DNA of 44,416 nt from a virus: IMG/VR virus record IMGVR_UViG_3300046542_000329, positions 1-44,416 of that record. One strand, 5' to 3'. This document shows, one piece after another, positions 21,502 to 29,892 of the stretch (position 1 is the stretch's first letter; each line of letters opens with the position of its first letter). A model generated the notes under the pieces. The model was not told where the DNA came from. It saw only the letters and a program-made list of their open reading frames with translations, and searched no databases. A program made the translations under genes and the position numbers.

Positions 21502-22720
21502 GCCGCGTTATGAGCCGCTTCTCTTCCCCAGGCGTTACAAGGTGTTGTATGGCGGGCGGGGCGGGGGAAAGTCCTGGGGCATCGCCCGTATTCTGGTGAG
21601 CTTGGCCTACGCCAAACCGTTGAGGGTGTTGTGCTGCCGAGAAATCCAGGACTCCATCGCCGAATCGGTCAAAAAGCTGCTCGACGATGAAATATCGCGC
21701 CTGGGACTGAAGTGGTTTTACCGCTCGACCAAAACGGCGATCTACGGCCTCAACGGTACCGAAATTATCTTTGGTGGCCTGCGCTACAACTATGAGTCGA
21801 TCAAGTCGATGGAGGGCATCGACCTGGTCTGGGTCGAGGAAGCGCAGACCATCAGCCGCGAATCGCTGGACACCCTGATTCCGACCATCCGCAATGCTGG
21901 TTCGGAGATCTGGTTCTCCCTCAACCCGAGGAACAAAGCGGACCCGGTCTACGCCGATTACGTGCTGGCCGAGCGTCCCGATACGCTGAAGATTCGGGTC
22001 AACTACTACGACAACCCTCACTTGCCCGATGAGCTGCTGTGTGAAGCGCGCATCTGCAAGGCGATGTATCCGCAGCGGTACCGGCATATCTGGCTGGGCG
22101 AGCCGTGCGAAAGCGAAGGGCAGATTCTCAACCCTGACTGGTGGTGCTACTACGAGAGTCGTAGCGAAATCGCCCAGCGGGTCAGCGCCACGATTGTCTG
22201 TGCGGATACAGCCTACAAGGCCAAACAGGGTAACGATTACTCGGTCATTCAGCGCTGGGGCGTCGAAGGGACACGGCGCGCCTATCTGCTGGACCAATGG
22301 CGGGCGAGGGCCGAGTTCCCCGACTTGCTACTGAGCGCCAAGCGCCTTTGGAACAGTTGGCGCAACGACAAGCAGTTTCCCCGCCCGCGCACGATGTTCA
22401 TCGAAGACAAGGCCAGCGGCCAAAGCCTGGTGCAAACCCTGCGCCGTCAGGGCGTCGTTGCCACGCCTTGGAAACCTGAGGACTACAGCTTTCCTGCCGA
22501 CAAGGCGGGCAGGGCGCGCGAGTGTGCGTGGTTGGCTTATGGCGAATGTTTGTGGTTGCCGGATAACCAGCCGTGGACCGATGAATTCGTGGACGAATGT
22601 TCGGATTTTCGTGACGACGATTCCCATCCGTTTGATGACCAGGTGGACGGCATGGGAATCGGGCTGTCGGTCTGGCGCCGAATGGGCGGCGGTCGCCACC
22701 TGGGCAATGTCGCCCCCTAA
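21467..22720 (+). CDS. terL: Terminase large subunit
   Basis: The 417-aa packaging motor has Walker A GGRGGGKS at 29-36 and Walker B LVWVEEA near 120-126. The nuclease domain shows VCADTAYKAKQGNDYS and a final FDDQVDGMG with the expected acidic residues. It resembles PBSX-type large terminases. The start at 21467 (MKRPEKI) lies inside terS; a TTG at 21455 is less likely. Confidence 0.93.
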   Translation: MKRPEKIQARIEPRYEPLLFPRRYKVLYGGRGGGKSWGIARILVSLAYAKPLRVLCCREIQDSIAESVKKLLDDEISRLGLKWFYRSTKTAIYGLNGTEIIFGGLRYNYESIKSMEGIDLVWVEEAQTISRESLDTLIPTIRNAGSEIWFSLNPRNKADPVYADYVLAERPDTLKIRVNYYDNPHLPDELLCEARICKAMYPQRYRHIWLGEPCESEGQILNPDWWCYYESRSEIAQRVSATIVCADTAYKAKQGNDYSVIQRWGVEGTRRAYLLDQWRARAEFPDLLLSAKRLWNSWRNDKQFPRPRTMFIEDKASGQSLVQTLRRQGVVATPWKPEDYSFPADKAGRARECAWLAYGECLWLPDNQPWTDEFVDECSDFRDDDSHPFDDQVDGMGIGLSVWRRMGGGRHLGNVAP

Positions 22721-22735
22721 TAACAATGGAAACTT

Positions 22736-24142
22736 ATGGCAAAGCATCGTTCCGCGTCTTCCCACAAGCGCCGGGCAGGTCAGCGCTTGCGCGCGCAGAA
22801 TGCGAACACCCAAGGGCGCAGCGGGGCCGGCGGATGCCAGGATCGAGGGGCTAACACTCGACCGCTGGTAGGCGCGGCCCTGACTCAGCAAGAGCTGTTG
22901 GATTTATGGCGGTTTGACTGGGCGGCCCGCAAGATCGTGGTCATCCCGGTGGCCGATGCCCTGCGGGAAGAGTGGAGTTACACCGGTCTCGACGGCCAGG
23001 AAAACGAGATCGCGCGCGCGATCGATAATTTGGGCTTGGTCGACACGTTGCGCCGAGCCCTGATCATCGAGCGTCTTCTCGGTGGCTCGGCGATCCTGAT
23101 GGGCGTGCAGGATACCCACGACAAACCCGACGAGCCCCTGGACACGTCCACCGTGCGCGAAGGCGATTTGCGCTTCATCAATGTTATTCCGCGCAGCCGC
23201 CTGTATCTGGCCGACGTGGTCAACGACCCCTTTTCGCCCAGCTACGGCAAGCCTGCGATGTACACCATCAACGGCAAGCGCGTGCATGAGTCCAGGCTGC
23301 TTGTGTTCGACGGGCAGCCGCTGACCTATGACGGTTCACTGATGACCTTCGGCAGCATGTTGGGCCCGGGGTTCGGTGACTCAGTGCTGCAACCGCTGAT
23401 GGATGATTTGATGCGCGCCACCGGTACACGCCAGGCGGCGTTTCACCTGGTGAACACCGCGTCCTTGCTGATGATCAGGGCCGACATCGCCGCGCTCCAA
23501 TCCACCAACGCGGGCAGCGAACGTATTGCCGAGCTGGAGGAGATCGCCAAGCAACTGAGCCTCTACCGGGCGGCGCTGGTCGACAATGGCCCAACGGGCG
23601 GAGCGGAGGTGTCAACGCTGTCGACGTCCTTCGGTTCGGTACCGGAATTGCTCATGTCCTTCCTACAGGTGCTGTCGGCAGCCTCGGACATCCCTGCTAC
23701 GCGGTTTCTGGGCCAGGCGCCCGGTGGGATGAACGCTACCGGCGATTCCGATTTGGAAAACTATTACAACAGCATCGACGCCTTCCAGGCCCAGCGCATC
23801 AAACCGCAGTTGTTGAAGCTGTTGCGGGTGTTGCACCCCTCGGTCACTGGCAAACCGTTGCCGGATGGTGTGGACATCGAGTTCCCGCCTTTGTGGAACC
23901 TCAGCGACAAAGAAACGGCCGAGATTCGCCAGATCGATGCAACCGTTATCACGACGCTGGCTTCAGGTGGGGTCATTGGTGGCGACGAGGCGTATGCCGA
24001 AGCGAAAGAACGCGGGATCTTGATCGCGAAAGCAGAAACCAATGATTCGGATGATGACGAGTCGGGCGCGCTTACCGATCCAAGGGCAGCGCTGGCGAAG
24101 CTGACAGAGGTGCTGGGCGATGCCGATCATCTTGCCCCGTGA
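22736..24142 (+). CDS. Portal protein, DUF1073 type
   Basis: The 468-aa protein has LLDLWRFDWAARKIVVIPVADALREEW, LLGGSAILMGV and DIPATRFLGQAPGGMNATGDSDLENYYNSI, the marks of DUF1073 phage portals. It forms the ring through which DNA enters the head. The first 45 residues are basic and low-complexity. It overlaps the next gene by 23 bases. The same Pfam entry covers the N-terminal part of some Acb1-linked proteins, but I see no phosphoesterase domain here. Confidence 0.88.
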   Translation: MAKHRSASSHKRRAGQRLRAQNANTQGRSGAGGCQDRGANTRPLVGAALTQQELLDLWRFDWAARKIVVIPVADALREEWSYTGLDGQENEIARAIDNLGLVDTLRRALIIERLLGGSAILMGVQDTHDKPDEPLDTSTVREGDLRFINVIPRSRLYLADVVNDPFSPSYGKPAMYTINGKRVHESRLLVFDGQPLTYDGSLMTFGSMLGPGFGDSVLQPLMDDLMRATGTRQAAFHLVNTASLLMIRADIAALQSTNAGSERIAELEEIAKQLSLYRAALVDNGPTGGAEVSTLSTSFGSVPELLMSFLQVLSAASDIPATRFLGQAPGGMNATGDSDLENYYNSIDAFQAQRIKPQLLKLLRVLHPSVTGKPLPDGVDIEFPPLWNLSDKETAEIRQIDATVITTLASGGVIGGDEAYAEAKERGILIAKAETNDSDDDESGALTDPRAALAKLTEVLGDADHLAP

Positions 24143-24962
24143 GGCTCAAAAAGCTCGCAAGCAGATCCGCGCCGGTACATCGGTTCGCCCCCGGCGTTCG
24201 GTGGAAGTGCTGTATCGGGACGCGCTGTTTCAGCAGGTCAACTTGCTGAAACTGTCGACCGCCGAGATATCCCAGGCCATCACCCTGGGGATTCAACGGC
24301 CCCGGTTGATTGCACTGATCGCGAACAGAATGGAGTCGACCGGCAGGGCGCTGGAGCAGCTGGCGCCGCGTGCAGCAGCTACGTGGGCCAGCGCTGCCAA
24401 CGTAGCCAACAAAGAACAGGTAGAGGCCATGGTGGCGCGCTCGCTCGGCGTGGAGTGGGCCACGATCATGGCGACCCCGGCCATTACCAGCACGGTAGAG
24501 GCCGCGATTGCCGCTAACGTCTCGCTGATCCGAACCATCGGCGAAAACCATTGGGGGCGGGTGATCGAGGCGGTCACCGCCAACTATCAAGGCAAGATCT
24601 TCGCCGAAGGCAGCTTGACCAATCGCTTGGCGAAGATCGGCAGCATTAGCAAGCGCCAGGCCAAGCGCATCGCGCGGGACCAGACCAGCAAGCTGGCTTC
24701 GTCGCTCAATGCCATTCGGCAGCAGGACGCTGGCATCCATCGTTACACCTGGCGCAACGTCCAGGACCAACGCGTGGTGGGCAATCCCGGAGGGCTGTAC
24801 CCCGAAGGCAATGCGGAACATGGCAACCACTGGGAGCGAGAAGGGCAAGAGTTCCGCTGGGATCAGCCTCCCGAAGACGGCCACCCCGGCCAACCCATTC
24901 AATGCCGGTGTACGGCGGAGCCCATCATCGATCTGGAGGAACTGGATGCGACCTACGTTTGA
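24120..24962 (+). CDS. Head morphogenesis protein, Mu gpF-like
   Basis: The 280-aa protein ends with the minor head protein signature: TWRNVQDQRV, HGNHWEREGQEF and GQPIQCRCTAEPI. The central part is helical. Such proteins associate with the portal and prohead. It overlaps portal at its start and the protease gene at its end. Confidence 0.88.
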   Translation: MPIILPREAQKARKQIRAGTSVRPRRSVEVLYRDALFQQVNLLKLSTAEISQAITLGIQRPRLIALIANRMESTGRALEQLAPRAAATWASAANVANKEQVEAMVARSLGVEWATIMATPAITSTVEAAIAANVSLIRTIGENHWGRVIEAVTANYQGKIFAEGSLTNRLAKIGSISKRQAKRIARDQTSKLASSLNAIRQQDAGIHRYTWRNVQDQRVVGNPGGLYPEGNAEHGNHWEREGQEFRWDQPPEDGHPGQPIQCRCTAEPIIDLEELDATYV

Positions 24963-26133
24963 AATTGCCGACGGGGCATGGGAGATCACCAGTACCGGCG
25001 CGTTGCGTTGCCGTGCGCGGGTACTGGCCGTGGGGGTGATGGAATACACCGACGCGGAACTGGGCGAACTGGCGGACGGTACCGGCAGCGGCGGAATGCT
25101 GGTCAGCCCAGACAGCTTGGCAGAACCACGATCCATGCGCAGCCTGGAGGGCGCCCCGGTGCTGATGGATCAGCATGTATGGATCGAGGACGCCGATGCT
25201 CAGGCGAGTGTCATCGTCGGTTACGTCGTCGGAGCGCCCGTGGTGGAGCTTCCGTATTTGTTGGCGGATCTGCTCATCACGGACCGCCAGGCCATCGACA
25301 AAATCAAAAATCGTCAGGTGTCGGAGGTTTCGTCAGGGTATGACGCGGATGGTGTGCCTGACGTGGGCGAGTACGACGGGCTGCGTTATGTCGGGCGTCA
25401 AACCCAGATTCGCTACAACCACATCGCGTTATTGCCCGCCGGTACCGGCCGGGGCGGCCACGACGTGCGCATTCTCAACACTAAACCCCAGCAACCCCCA
25501 CAACACAAACCACAGGAGGCCGTTATGGCTGATCCGATCCGGGTGCGTCTGCGTAACGGCAAGACCATCCAAGTCATGAACGAAGACGACGCGAAGGCCG
25601 TCGAGGAAATCGAGCAGAAAGCCGAAAACGCCGATGCCGGCGCCTCGAAGCTGGAAGGGCTCATGGCCGAACTGGAAACCATTCGGGCCGACAAGGAGAA
25701 AGCCGACGCCGAATTCGCCCGCGTTACCGGCGAGCTCCAGGCGATCAAAGAGCAGTTGGAAGCTGCCATGTCTGCCGAGACCATCGAGAGCGCCGCCCAA
25801 GAGATGGTCAACGAGCGCGAGGAAGCCACCCAGGTCCTGAACTGCCAGGCGCTGCCCGACGAGCTGAAGAAGCTGTCCGGTAACGCCTTGCGTGCTGAGG
25901 TGGTTAAGCGCGTTAGGGCACAGAATGGTTTGCCGGAGGTGCCCGCCGAGAAGCTGTCCGACGCCAACTTTGTCGCCGGGCTGTACGAGGGGTTGCGTCA
26001 CGGTATCCCGCAAAAGCGAGTGATTAACGGCGGCAGCGTGGCCCAGCCAAACCAAGTGATGAATCAACGGGCGATGGGCATGGCCGACAGTCAGCAGCGC
26101 TTCAACAAGCTTTATGGAGGGAAAGCCAAATGA
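24946..26133 (+). CDS. DUF2213 prohead protease fused to scaffold
   Basis: The 395-aa protein starts at ATG 24946 with GGAGGA upstream. Residues 1-180 fit DUF2213 (GMLVSPDSLAEPRSMRSLEGAPVLMDQH, QVSEVSSGY, RYNHIALLPAGTGRGGHDVRI), which are likely prohead maturation proteases; here the His and Ser candidates are in DQHVW and SSGYD. Residues 195-290 form a charged coiled coil like a scaffold. A nested start at 25525 would release the scaffold alone. An open frame extends upstream to 24709 but runs inside the previous gene. Confidence 0.85.
   Translation: MRPTFEIADGAWEITSTGALRCRARVLAVGVMEYTDAELGELADGTGSGGMLVSPDSLAEPRSMRSLEGAPVLMDQHVWIEDADAQASVIVGYVVGAPVVELPYLLADLLITDRQAIDKIKNRQVSEVSSGYDADGVPDVGEYDGLRYVGRQTQIRYNHIALLPAGTGRGGHDVRILNTKPQQPPQHKPQEAVMADPIRVRLRNGKTIQVMNEDDAKAVEEIEQKAENADAGASKLEGLMAELETIRADKEKADAEFARVTGELQAIKEQLEAAMSAETIESAAQEMVNEREEATQVLNCQALPDELKKLSGNALRAEVVKRVRAQNGLPEVPAEKLSDANFVAGLYEGLRHGIPQKRVINGGSVAQPNQVMNQRAMGMADSQQRFNKLYGGKAK
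25525..26133 (+). CDS. Nested scaffold protein, internal start in the protease gene
   Basis: AGGAGG (25514-25519) lies five bases before ATG 25525, in frame with the protease. The product, 202 aa starting MADPIRVRLRNGKTIQV, consists of the coiled-coil scaffold and C-terminal part. This is the same logic as lambda C/Nu3. The ribosome site is stronger than that of most genes here. Separate synthesis is inferred. Confidence 0.65.
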   Translation: MADPIRVRLRNGKTIQVMNEDDAKAVEEIEQKAENADAGASKLEGLMAELETIRADKEKADAEFARVTGELQAIKEQLEAAMSAETIESAAQEMVNEREEATQVLNCQALPDELKKLSGNALRAEVVKRVRAQNGLPEVPAEKLSDANFVAGLYEGLRHGIPQKRVINGGSVAQPNQVMNQRAMGMADSQQRFNKLYGGKAK

Positions 26134-26672
26134 CGTATCGAAACAGCCGTCCCGCCGTGCAGAACAGCTATCCAGACGCTCACGTTGCGGGTTTTCCTGG
26201 GCAACTGGCGGACATGAGAAGTGTTTCCCGAGACCCCCACTGCAGCTACGCCACCGAAACAGACGTCTACGTCGGCCGCGCCGTGGTCAAGGGCGCGACG
26301 AGCACCGACCAATTCGACTTGCGTCCGTTTGGCGTCAAGGCACCGTTGGCCACTTCCGTCGCTGGCGATCTGGTCGGGATCGTCGGCTATACCTACGCGG
26401 CCGACCTCGATGCCGAGGGCGCCGCGTATGTCGGGGCCAAAGCCCTGGCAGCTATTATCGAGCCAGGGCAAGACGTGTTGGTGTACGTGTTGTTGCCCGA
26501 AAACACGACCATTGCCCATGGGGATGCGGTGTACGTCGCCATAGATGCCACCAATGACGCGGACATTCCCGTGGGCGCACTCGCCAACGCCGCCGGCGCT
26601 GGGCTGATCGAATGGAGTGCTGCTACCTGGCACAAGCAAGTCGGCCCGGAACTGGGCGTTATCAAAATCTGA
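26130..26672 (+). CDS. Head decoration/structural cement protein, Gp24-like
   Basis: The 180-aa protein has VAGFPGQLADMRSV and a set of beta-rich segments (VYVGRAVVKG, GDAVYVAI, VGALANAAG). This is the pattern of structural cement proteins encoded just before the major capsid. It should stabilise the expanded head. The ATG overlaps the protease stop (ATGA). Confidence 0.75.
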   Translation: MTYRNSRPAVQNSYPDAHVAGFPGQLADMRSVSRDPHCSYATETDVYVGRAVVKGATSTDQFDLRPFGVKAPLATSVAGDLVGIVGYTYAADLDAEGAAYVGAKALAAIIEPGQDVLVYVLLPENTTIAHGDAVYVAIDATNDADIPVGALANAAGAGLIEWSAATWHKQVGPELGVIKI

Positions 26673-26693
26673 CCATCAGCCAGCCTCATCGAG

Positions 26694-26716
26694 AACCCGC
26701 CTTGTGCGGGGTTTCG
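26694..26716 (+). terminator. Hairpin before the major capsid gene
   Basis: AACCCGC (26694-26700) pairs with GCGGGGTT (26706-26713) with one bulged G and is followed by TTC. The T-run is short, so it may set transcript levels rather than stop transcription. Confidence 0.4.
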
Positions 26717-26741
26717 TGTATCTGGCCGGGAGAAAAGCAGC

Positions 26742-27716
26742 ATGCGTATGCGAATCCAGAACAACCATTTCCAGTACGGTCGCGTCAATGCGATGCAGAT
26801 CGTGCAAAGCAATTTTGAGCAAATCGTCTCCGGCATCGAAGACGTCGAGCTGCCGGAGATTCTGTGGAATCAAGTGATCCCCGGCGAGTGCGTGGACACG
26901 TCGATCAACCCCGGCGCCCGGGCCGCCAGCTACCTGGTGCGTGATCGGTCCGGCCGTGGCCAATTCCGCGCCCGTCTCGCCAACGATGTACCGACTGTGG
27001 GCGTGGCCCTGGACAAGGTCACCATCCCCCTGGAGGCCTCTGGCGTGGGGGCTGACTTCGACATTCAGGACGCCCGCGCGATTGAGTTCGGTGTCGAGGG
27101 CCCTGGGCTGTTCAATGAGCTTGGCGAGTCGATGCGCGAGGCCAGCGAGCGGCATATCGAAGGCGTCACTTGGTATGGCGAAGACGATGTCGATTACAAC
27201 GGCCTAATCGAGCTGCCCGGTGTGCCGGTGGCACCTGCCGCGCCCAATGCCGGCGGCACGTCCAGCGAATGGCCGAACAAAGACCCGGACGAGATCCTGG
27301 CGGACGTCAACGACGCGCTGACAGGGGTGTGGCTGCAATCGAACACCGTTCACCTGGCCGGGACGCTACTCGTTCCTGCCAAACGCTACGGGCAGATCGC
27401 GACCCAGCGTGTCAGCCAGAACAGTGACGTGTCTGTGCTCGAATATGTGCAGAAAGCCAATCTTTACACCACACGCACCAATCAGCCGCTGAAGATCGTT
27501 CCGGTGCGCTACCTCGACAACGCGGGTGCCGGCGGTACGGCTCGTATGGCCGCCACGACCTTCAGCAAGAAAACCATTTGGATGCCGATGCCGCTGCCGT
27601 TCCAGCTGCTGGAGCCGCAACCGCAAGGCTACGGCGTGAAGCTCTACGCCGAATACATCTTTGGCCCGACCCACATCAAACACCCGCTGTCGTGGCGCTA
27701 CGTAGACGGCATCTAA
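26742..27716 (+). CDS. Major capsid protein, DUF2184 type
   Basis: The 324-aa protein lies after the decoration gene. It has QVIPGECVDTSINPGARAASY, VALDKVTIPLEASGVGADFD and a C-terminal FQLLEPQPQGYGVKLYAEYIFGPTHIKHPLSWRYVDGI, the DUF2184 capsid pattern. GGGAG precedes the ATG. It forms the HK97-fold shell. Confidence 0.85.
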   Translation: MRMRIQNNHFQYGRVNAMQIVQSNFEQIVSGIEDVELPEILWNQVIPGECVDTSINPGARAASYLVRDRSGRGQFRARLANDVPTVGVALDKVTIPLEASGVGADFDIQDARAIEFGVEGPGLFNELGESMREASERHIEGVTWYGEDDVDYNGLIELPGVPVAPAAPNAGGTSSEWPNKDPDEILADVNDALTGVWLQSNTVHLAGTLLVPAKRYGQIATQRVSQNSDVSVLEYVQKANLYTTRTNQPLKIVPVRYLDNAGAGGTARMAATTFSKKTIWMPMPLPFQLLEPQPQGYGVKLYAEYIFGPTHIKHPLSWRYVDGI

Positions 27717-27728
27717 GGAGCCCATTCC

Positions 27729-28109
27729 ATGAAATTGACCAACCGTTCCCGCAACCCCTTTGTCGTCATCAAGACCCAGCCGGACGAGGAAGAAATCCTG
27801 CTGGGCCGTAACGAGACCGTCACCATCGAAGACGATCGCTTCGAGCGACTGCGCCGCGCCTCGGTCGTCGGTGTGCTGCTGGACAGACGTTTGCTGGTGG
27901 CGACCCGAGCCGAAGTGAAGGTCGACCCGGATGACCCAGGCACCAAAGTCACCGAGGCGCAGAAGCCGCAAGAGCTCGATGTAGGCAACGCCTCGGTAGA
28001 CAACGGCAAACGCACCGTAGAGGTGGACAGCACCGCCACGGCCATCGAAGTGTCGGCGGCCAAACTCACCGACACCGATGCGCCGGCCGGTGGGCGCCGC
28101 AACAAATAA
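27729..28109 (+). CDS. Virion-module protein, 126 aa
   Basis: The protein starts MKLTNRSRNPFVVIKTQPDEEEILLGRNETVTIEDDRFERL, a short beta-rich domain, and ends in a disordered acidic tail. It lies between capsid and connector genes, so it is probably a minor head or connector component. Family not recognised. Confidence 0.6.
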   Translation: MKLTNRSRNPFVVIKTQPDEEEILLGRNETVTIEDDRFERLRRASVVGVLLDRRLLVATRAEVKVDPDDPGTKVTEAQKPQELDVGNASVDNGKRTVEVDSTATAIEVSAAKLTDTDAPAGGRRNK

Positions 28110-28121
28110 TTGGGGGGCTGC

Positions 28122-28529
28122 ATGCAAGCCGACTTGGAAACCTACCGGGCTTTGTATCCCGAGCACGAGCCGCTGACCGATGCGTTGATCCAATTGCAGA
28201 TTGACGACGCAGTGGAGCATCTATCGCGTAAAAGCTGGGGCCGGTGCTACCCCAAAGCAGTGCTGAGCTACACCGCTCATGAAGTAGCGCTTGCTCAAGC
28301 CCGTAAAGCGGGAGCAGTGATCACCGAAAACGGCGAAGTGGTGGGCCAGGCGACCGGGACCGTAGCCAGCGCCTCGGCGGGTGGTTTGTCGGTTTCGTTT
28401 GCGGTACCGGCGTCAGCAGGCACCGCGGACGCCGCTTACTTTTCTCAAACTCCTTACGGCCAACGCTATCTCGCCTTGAGGCGGGAATGCTTGAGCCGTG
28501 GCCATATCGTGGGATGCCGACATGGTTAA
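28122..28529 (+). CDS. Head-tail adaptor, DUF4054-like
   Basis: The 135-aa protein has YRALYPEHEPLTDALIQLQIDDAVEHL, HEVALAQARKAGAV and YFSQTPYGQRYLALRRE, the layout of DUF4054 connector proteins. It should bind below the portal ring. ATG 28122 with a G-rich ribosome site is preferred over 28110. Confidence 0.72.
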   Translation: MQADLETYRALYPEHEPLTDALIQLQIDDAVEHLSRKSWGRCYPKAVLSYTAHEVALAQARKAGAVITENGEVVGQATGTVASASAGGLSVSFAVPASAGTADAAYFSQTPYGQRYLALRRECLSRGHIVGCRHG

Positions 28530-29001
28530 CCCGAATCGGATCACACAACGCAATCCCGGCTGGTTGAAAAAATTGCGGCAACAATATGAGGGGAGCGAAG
28601 TCCTGGCGGTGGGTTTCCCGGTCGGTACCGACGGGGCCAGCGCCTCCTATCCGGATGGCACGCGGCTATTGATGGTCGCCGCCGTGAACAACTTCGGCTC
28701 ACTGGACGGGCATATTCCCCGGCGACCCTTTATGGAGCTGGGCGCCGATAAAACTCACGAAGCAACGGCGCCGTTGCTGCGGGCACTCATTCCCAAGGTG
28801 AACGCAGGGCAGATGAGTAAGGCGGAGGCTTTGAAGATCCTTGGCCCAGTCGCTGTCGGACAGCATCAGGCAGCTATCGTCGAGCTGCGCCAGCCTCCCA
28901 ACGCAGAATCGACCGTTGACGCTAAACAATCGGATAACCCGTTGATTGATACCGGCCTGATGCGACAGGCCGTCACCTTTACAGTGCGGGAGGGCGAATG
29001 A
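28522..29001 (+). CDS. Neck/tail-completion protein
   Basis: The 159-aa protein has VNNFGSLDGHIPRRPFMELG, AEALKILGPVAVGQHQAAI and NPLIDTGLMRQAVTFTVRE. The PFM and IDTGLMRQ patterns are typical of neck or tail-completion proteins of the HK97 gp10 / Mu gpG kind. It overlaps its neighbours by a few bases on both sides. Confidence 0.65.
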   Translation: MVNPNRITQRNPGWLKKLRQQYEGSEVLAVGFPVGTDGASASYPDGTRLLMVAAVNNFGSLDGHIPRRPFMELGADKTHEATAPLLRALIPKVNAGQMSKAEALKILGPVAVGQHQAAIVELRQPPNAESTVDAKQSDNPLIDTGLMRQAVTFTVREGE

Positions 29002-29387
29002 TCATTTTGCCGTTAATGCCCGCGCTGAACTTGTTCGCGTCCGCTGTGGTGGTTTTCGACCTGGTGGGGGAACGCGTTGGGGGGCGTTGGCGCGAGTTGC
29101 CCGAGCCGGACCGGCGCATCAGCGGTGCCATTCAACCGGCTGATGAGCGCACCCTCAACGTCTTGCCCGAAGGTGATCGCAGCGACGGCGCCGTACTGCT
29201 TCACACCCAGGCCCGGTTGAGCTGGTACGACGTGGAGCAGGGCGGCATCTCCAACCGGCAAACCATCATTCGCCACGGCGGCTCGCTGTGGCGGGTGCTC
29301 AAGCCCCAGGACTGGACCACCAACACGCCGCGAGTATGGCGCTATGTGGCGACACGGTATTTGAACAATGACACCGACGACCTTTGA
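28998..29387 (+). CDS. Head-tail joining protein candidate, 129 aa
   Basis: The product has GRWRELPEPDRRISGAIQPADE and WRVLKPQDWTTNTPRVWRYVATRY, typical of small beta-rich joining or stopper proteins in myovirus connector blocks. The N-terminus is hydrophobic (MIILPLMPALNLFASAVVVF). The role rests mainly on position. Confidence 0.6.
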   Translation: MIILPLMPALNLFASAVVVFDLVGERVGGRWRELPEPDRRISGAIQPADERTLNVLPEGDRSDGAVLLHTQARLSWYDVEQGGISNRQTIIRHGGSLWRVLKPQDWTTNTPRVWRYVATRYLNNDTDDL

Positions 29388-29892
29388 AGCGCTGGAAGCC
29401 GTGGTGCTGGCTTGGGCGAGCGCCATCACGGGCCGCGAGGGTGTCCTCGAGGACGAGGGCGGCCCGCAACCGGCAAAGCCCTATTTCACGCTGTCGGTGC
29501 GCTCCAGCAAAGCCATGGAGCGTGGCCGGGTGGAGGTTGATCGGCAGACGGAAACCATCAACGCCTTGCACCGCATCACCTTCAGGCTGACCGTGCGCGG
29601 CGGCCAAGCGATGGCAGATGCCGCGCGCTTGCGTGACAGCCTCATAAGCGCACACCGCTGGCGCGACCTGTGGAAAGTCGCCGGCCTCGGCGCCGTGACA
29701 GAGATACAGAACCTCAGTGCGGTGGAGAGCAGCCGCCAGCGGGGCCGGGCTGAATTCCAACTGACCTTGCATGCGGTCCTTCAAACCACCGCGGCGCCGG
29801 AGTACTTCACCACCCAACACATCGACCTCTACGAGACCGATCAAGGCTTCGTGGCCAGGGTCACCGCTTCAACCCCTTCCGGAGACTGCTAA
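29368..29892 (+). CDS. Tail terminator candidate (neck protein)
   Basis: The 174-aa protein (TTFEALEAVVLAWASAITG, PYFTLSVRSS, INALHRITFRLTVRG) resembles phage neck/tail-terminator proteins that cap the finished tail. It lies directly before the sheath gene, the usual place. Its stop overlaps the sheath start by one base. Confidence 0.65.
   Translation: MTPTTFEALEAVVLAWASAITGREGVLEDEGGPQPAKPYFTLSVRSSKAMERGRVEVDRQTETINALHRITFRLTVRGGQAMADAARLRDSLISAHRWRDLWKVAGLGAVTEIQNLSAVESSRQRGRAEFQLTLHAVLQTTAAPEYFTTQHIDLYETDQGFVARVTASTPSGDC

Noticed and set aside
22736-24142. Anti-CBASS Acb1 activity of the portal
   Set aside because: Only the DUF1073 portal part is present; no phosphoesterase HxT motifs were seen.
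24709-24945. Upstream extension of the protease gene
   Set aside because: It overlaps the head morphogenesis gene in another frame. GGAGGA marks the start at 24946.
24072-25136. 354-aa minus-strand ORF
   Set aside because: Antisense to portal, head morphogenesis and protease genes; composition-driven.
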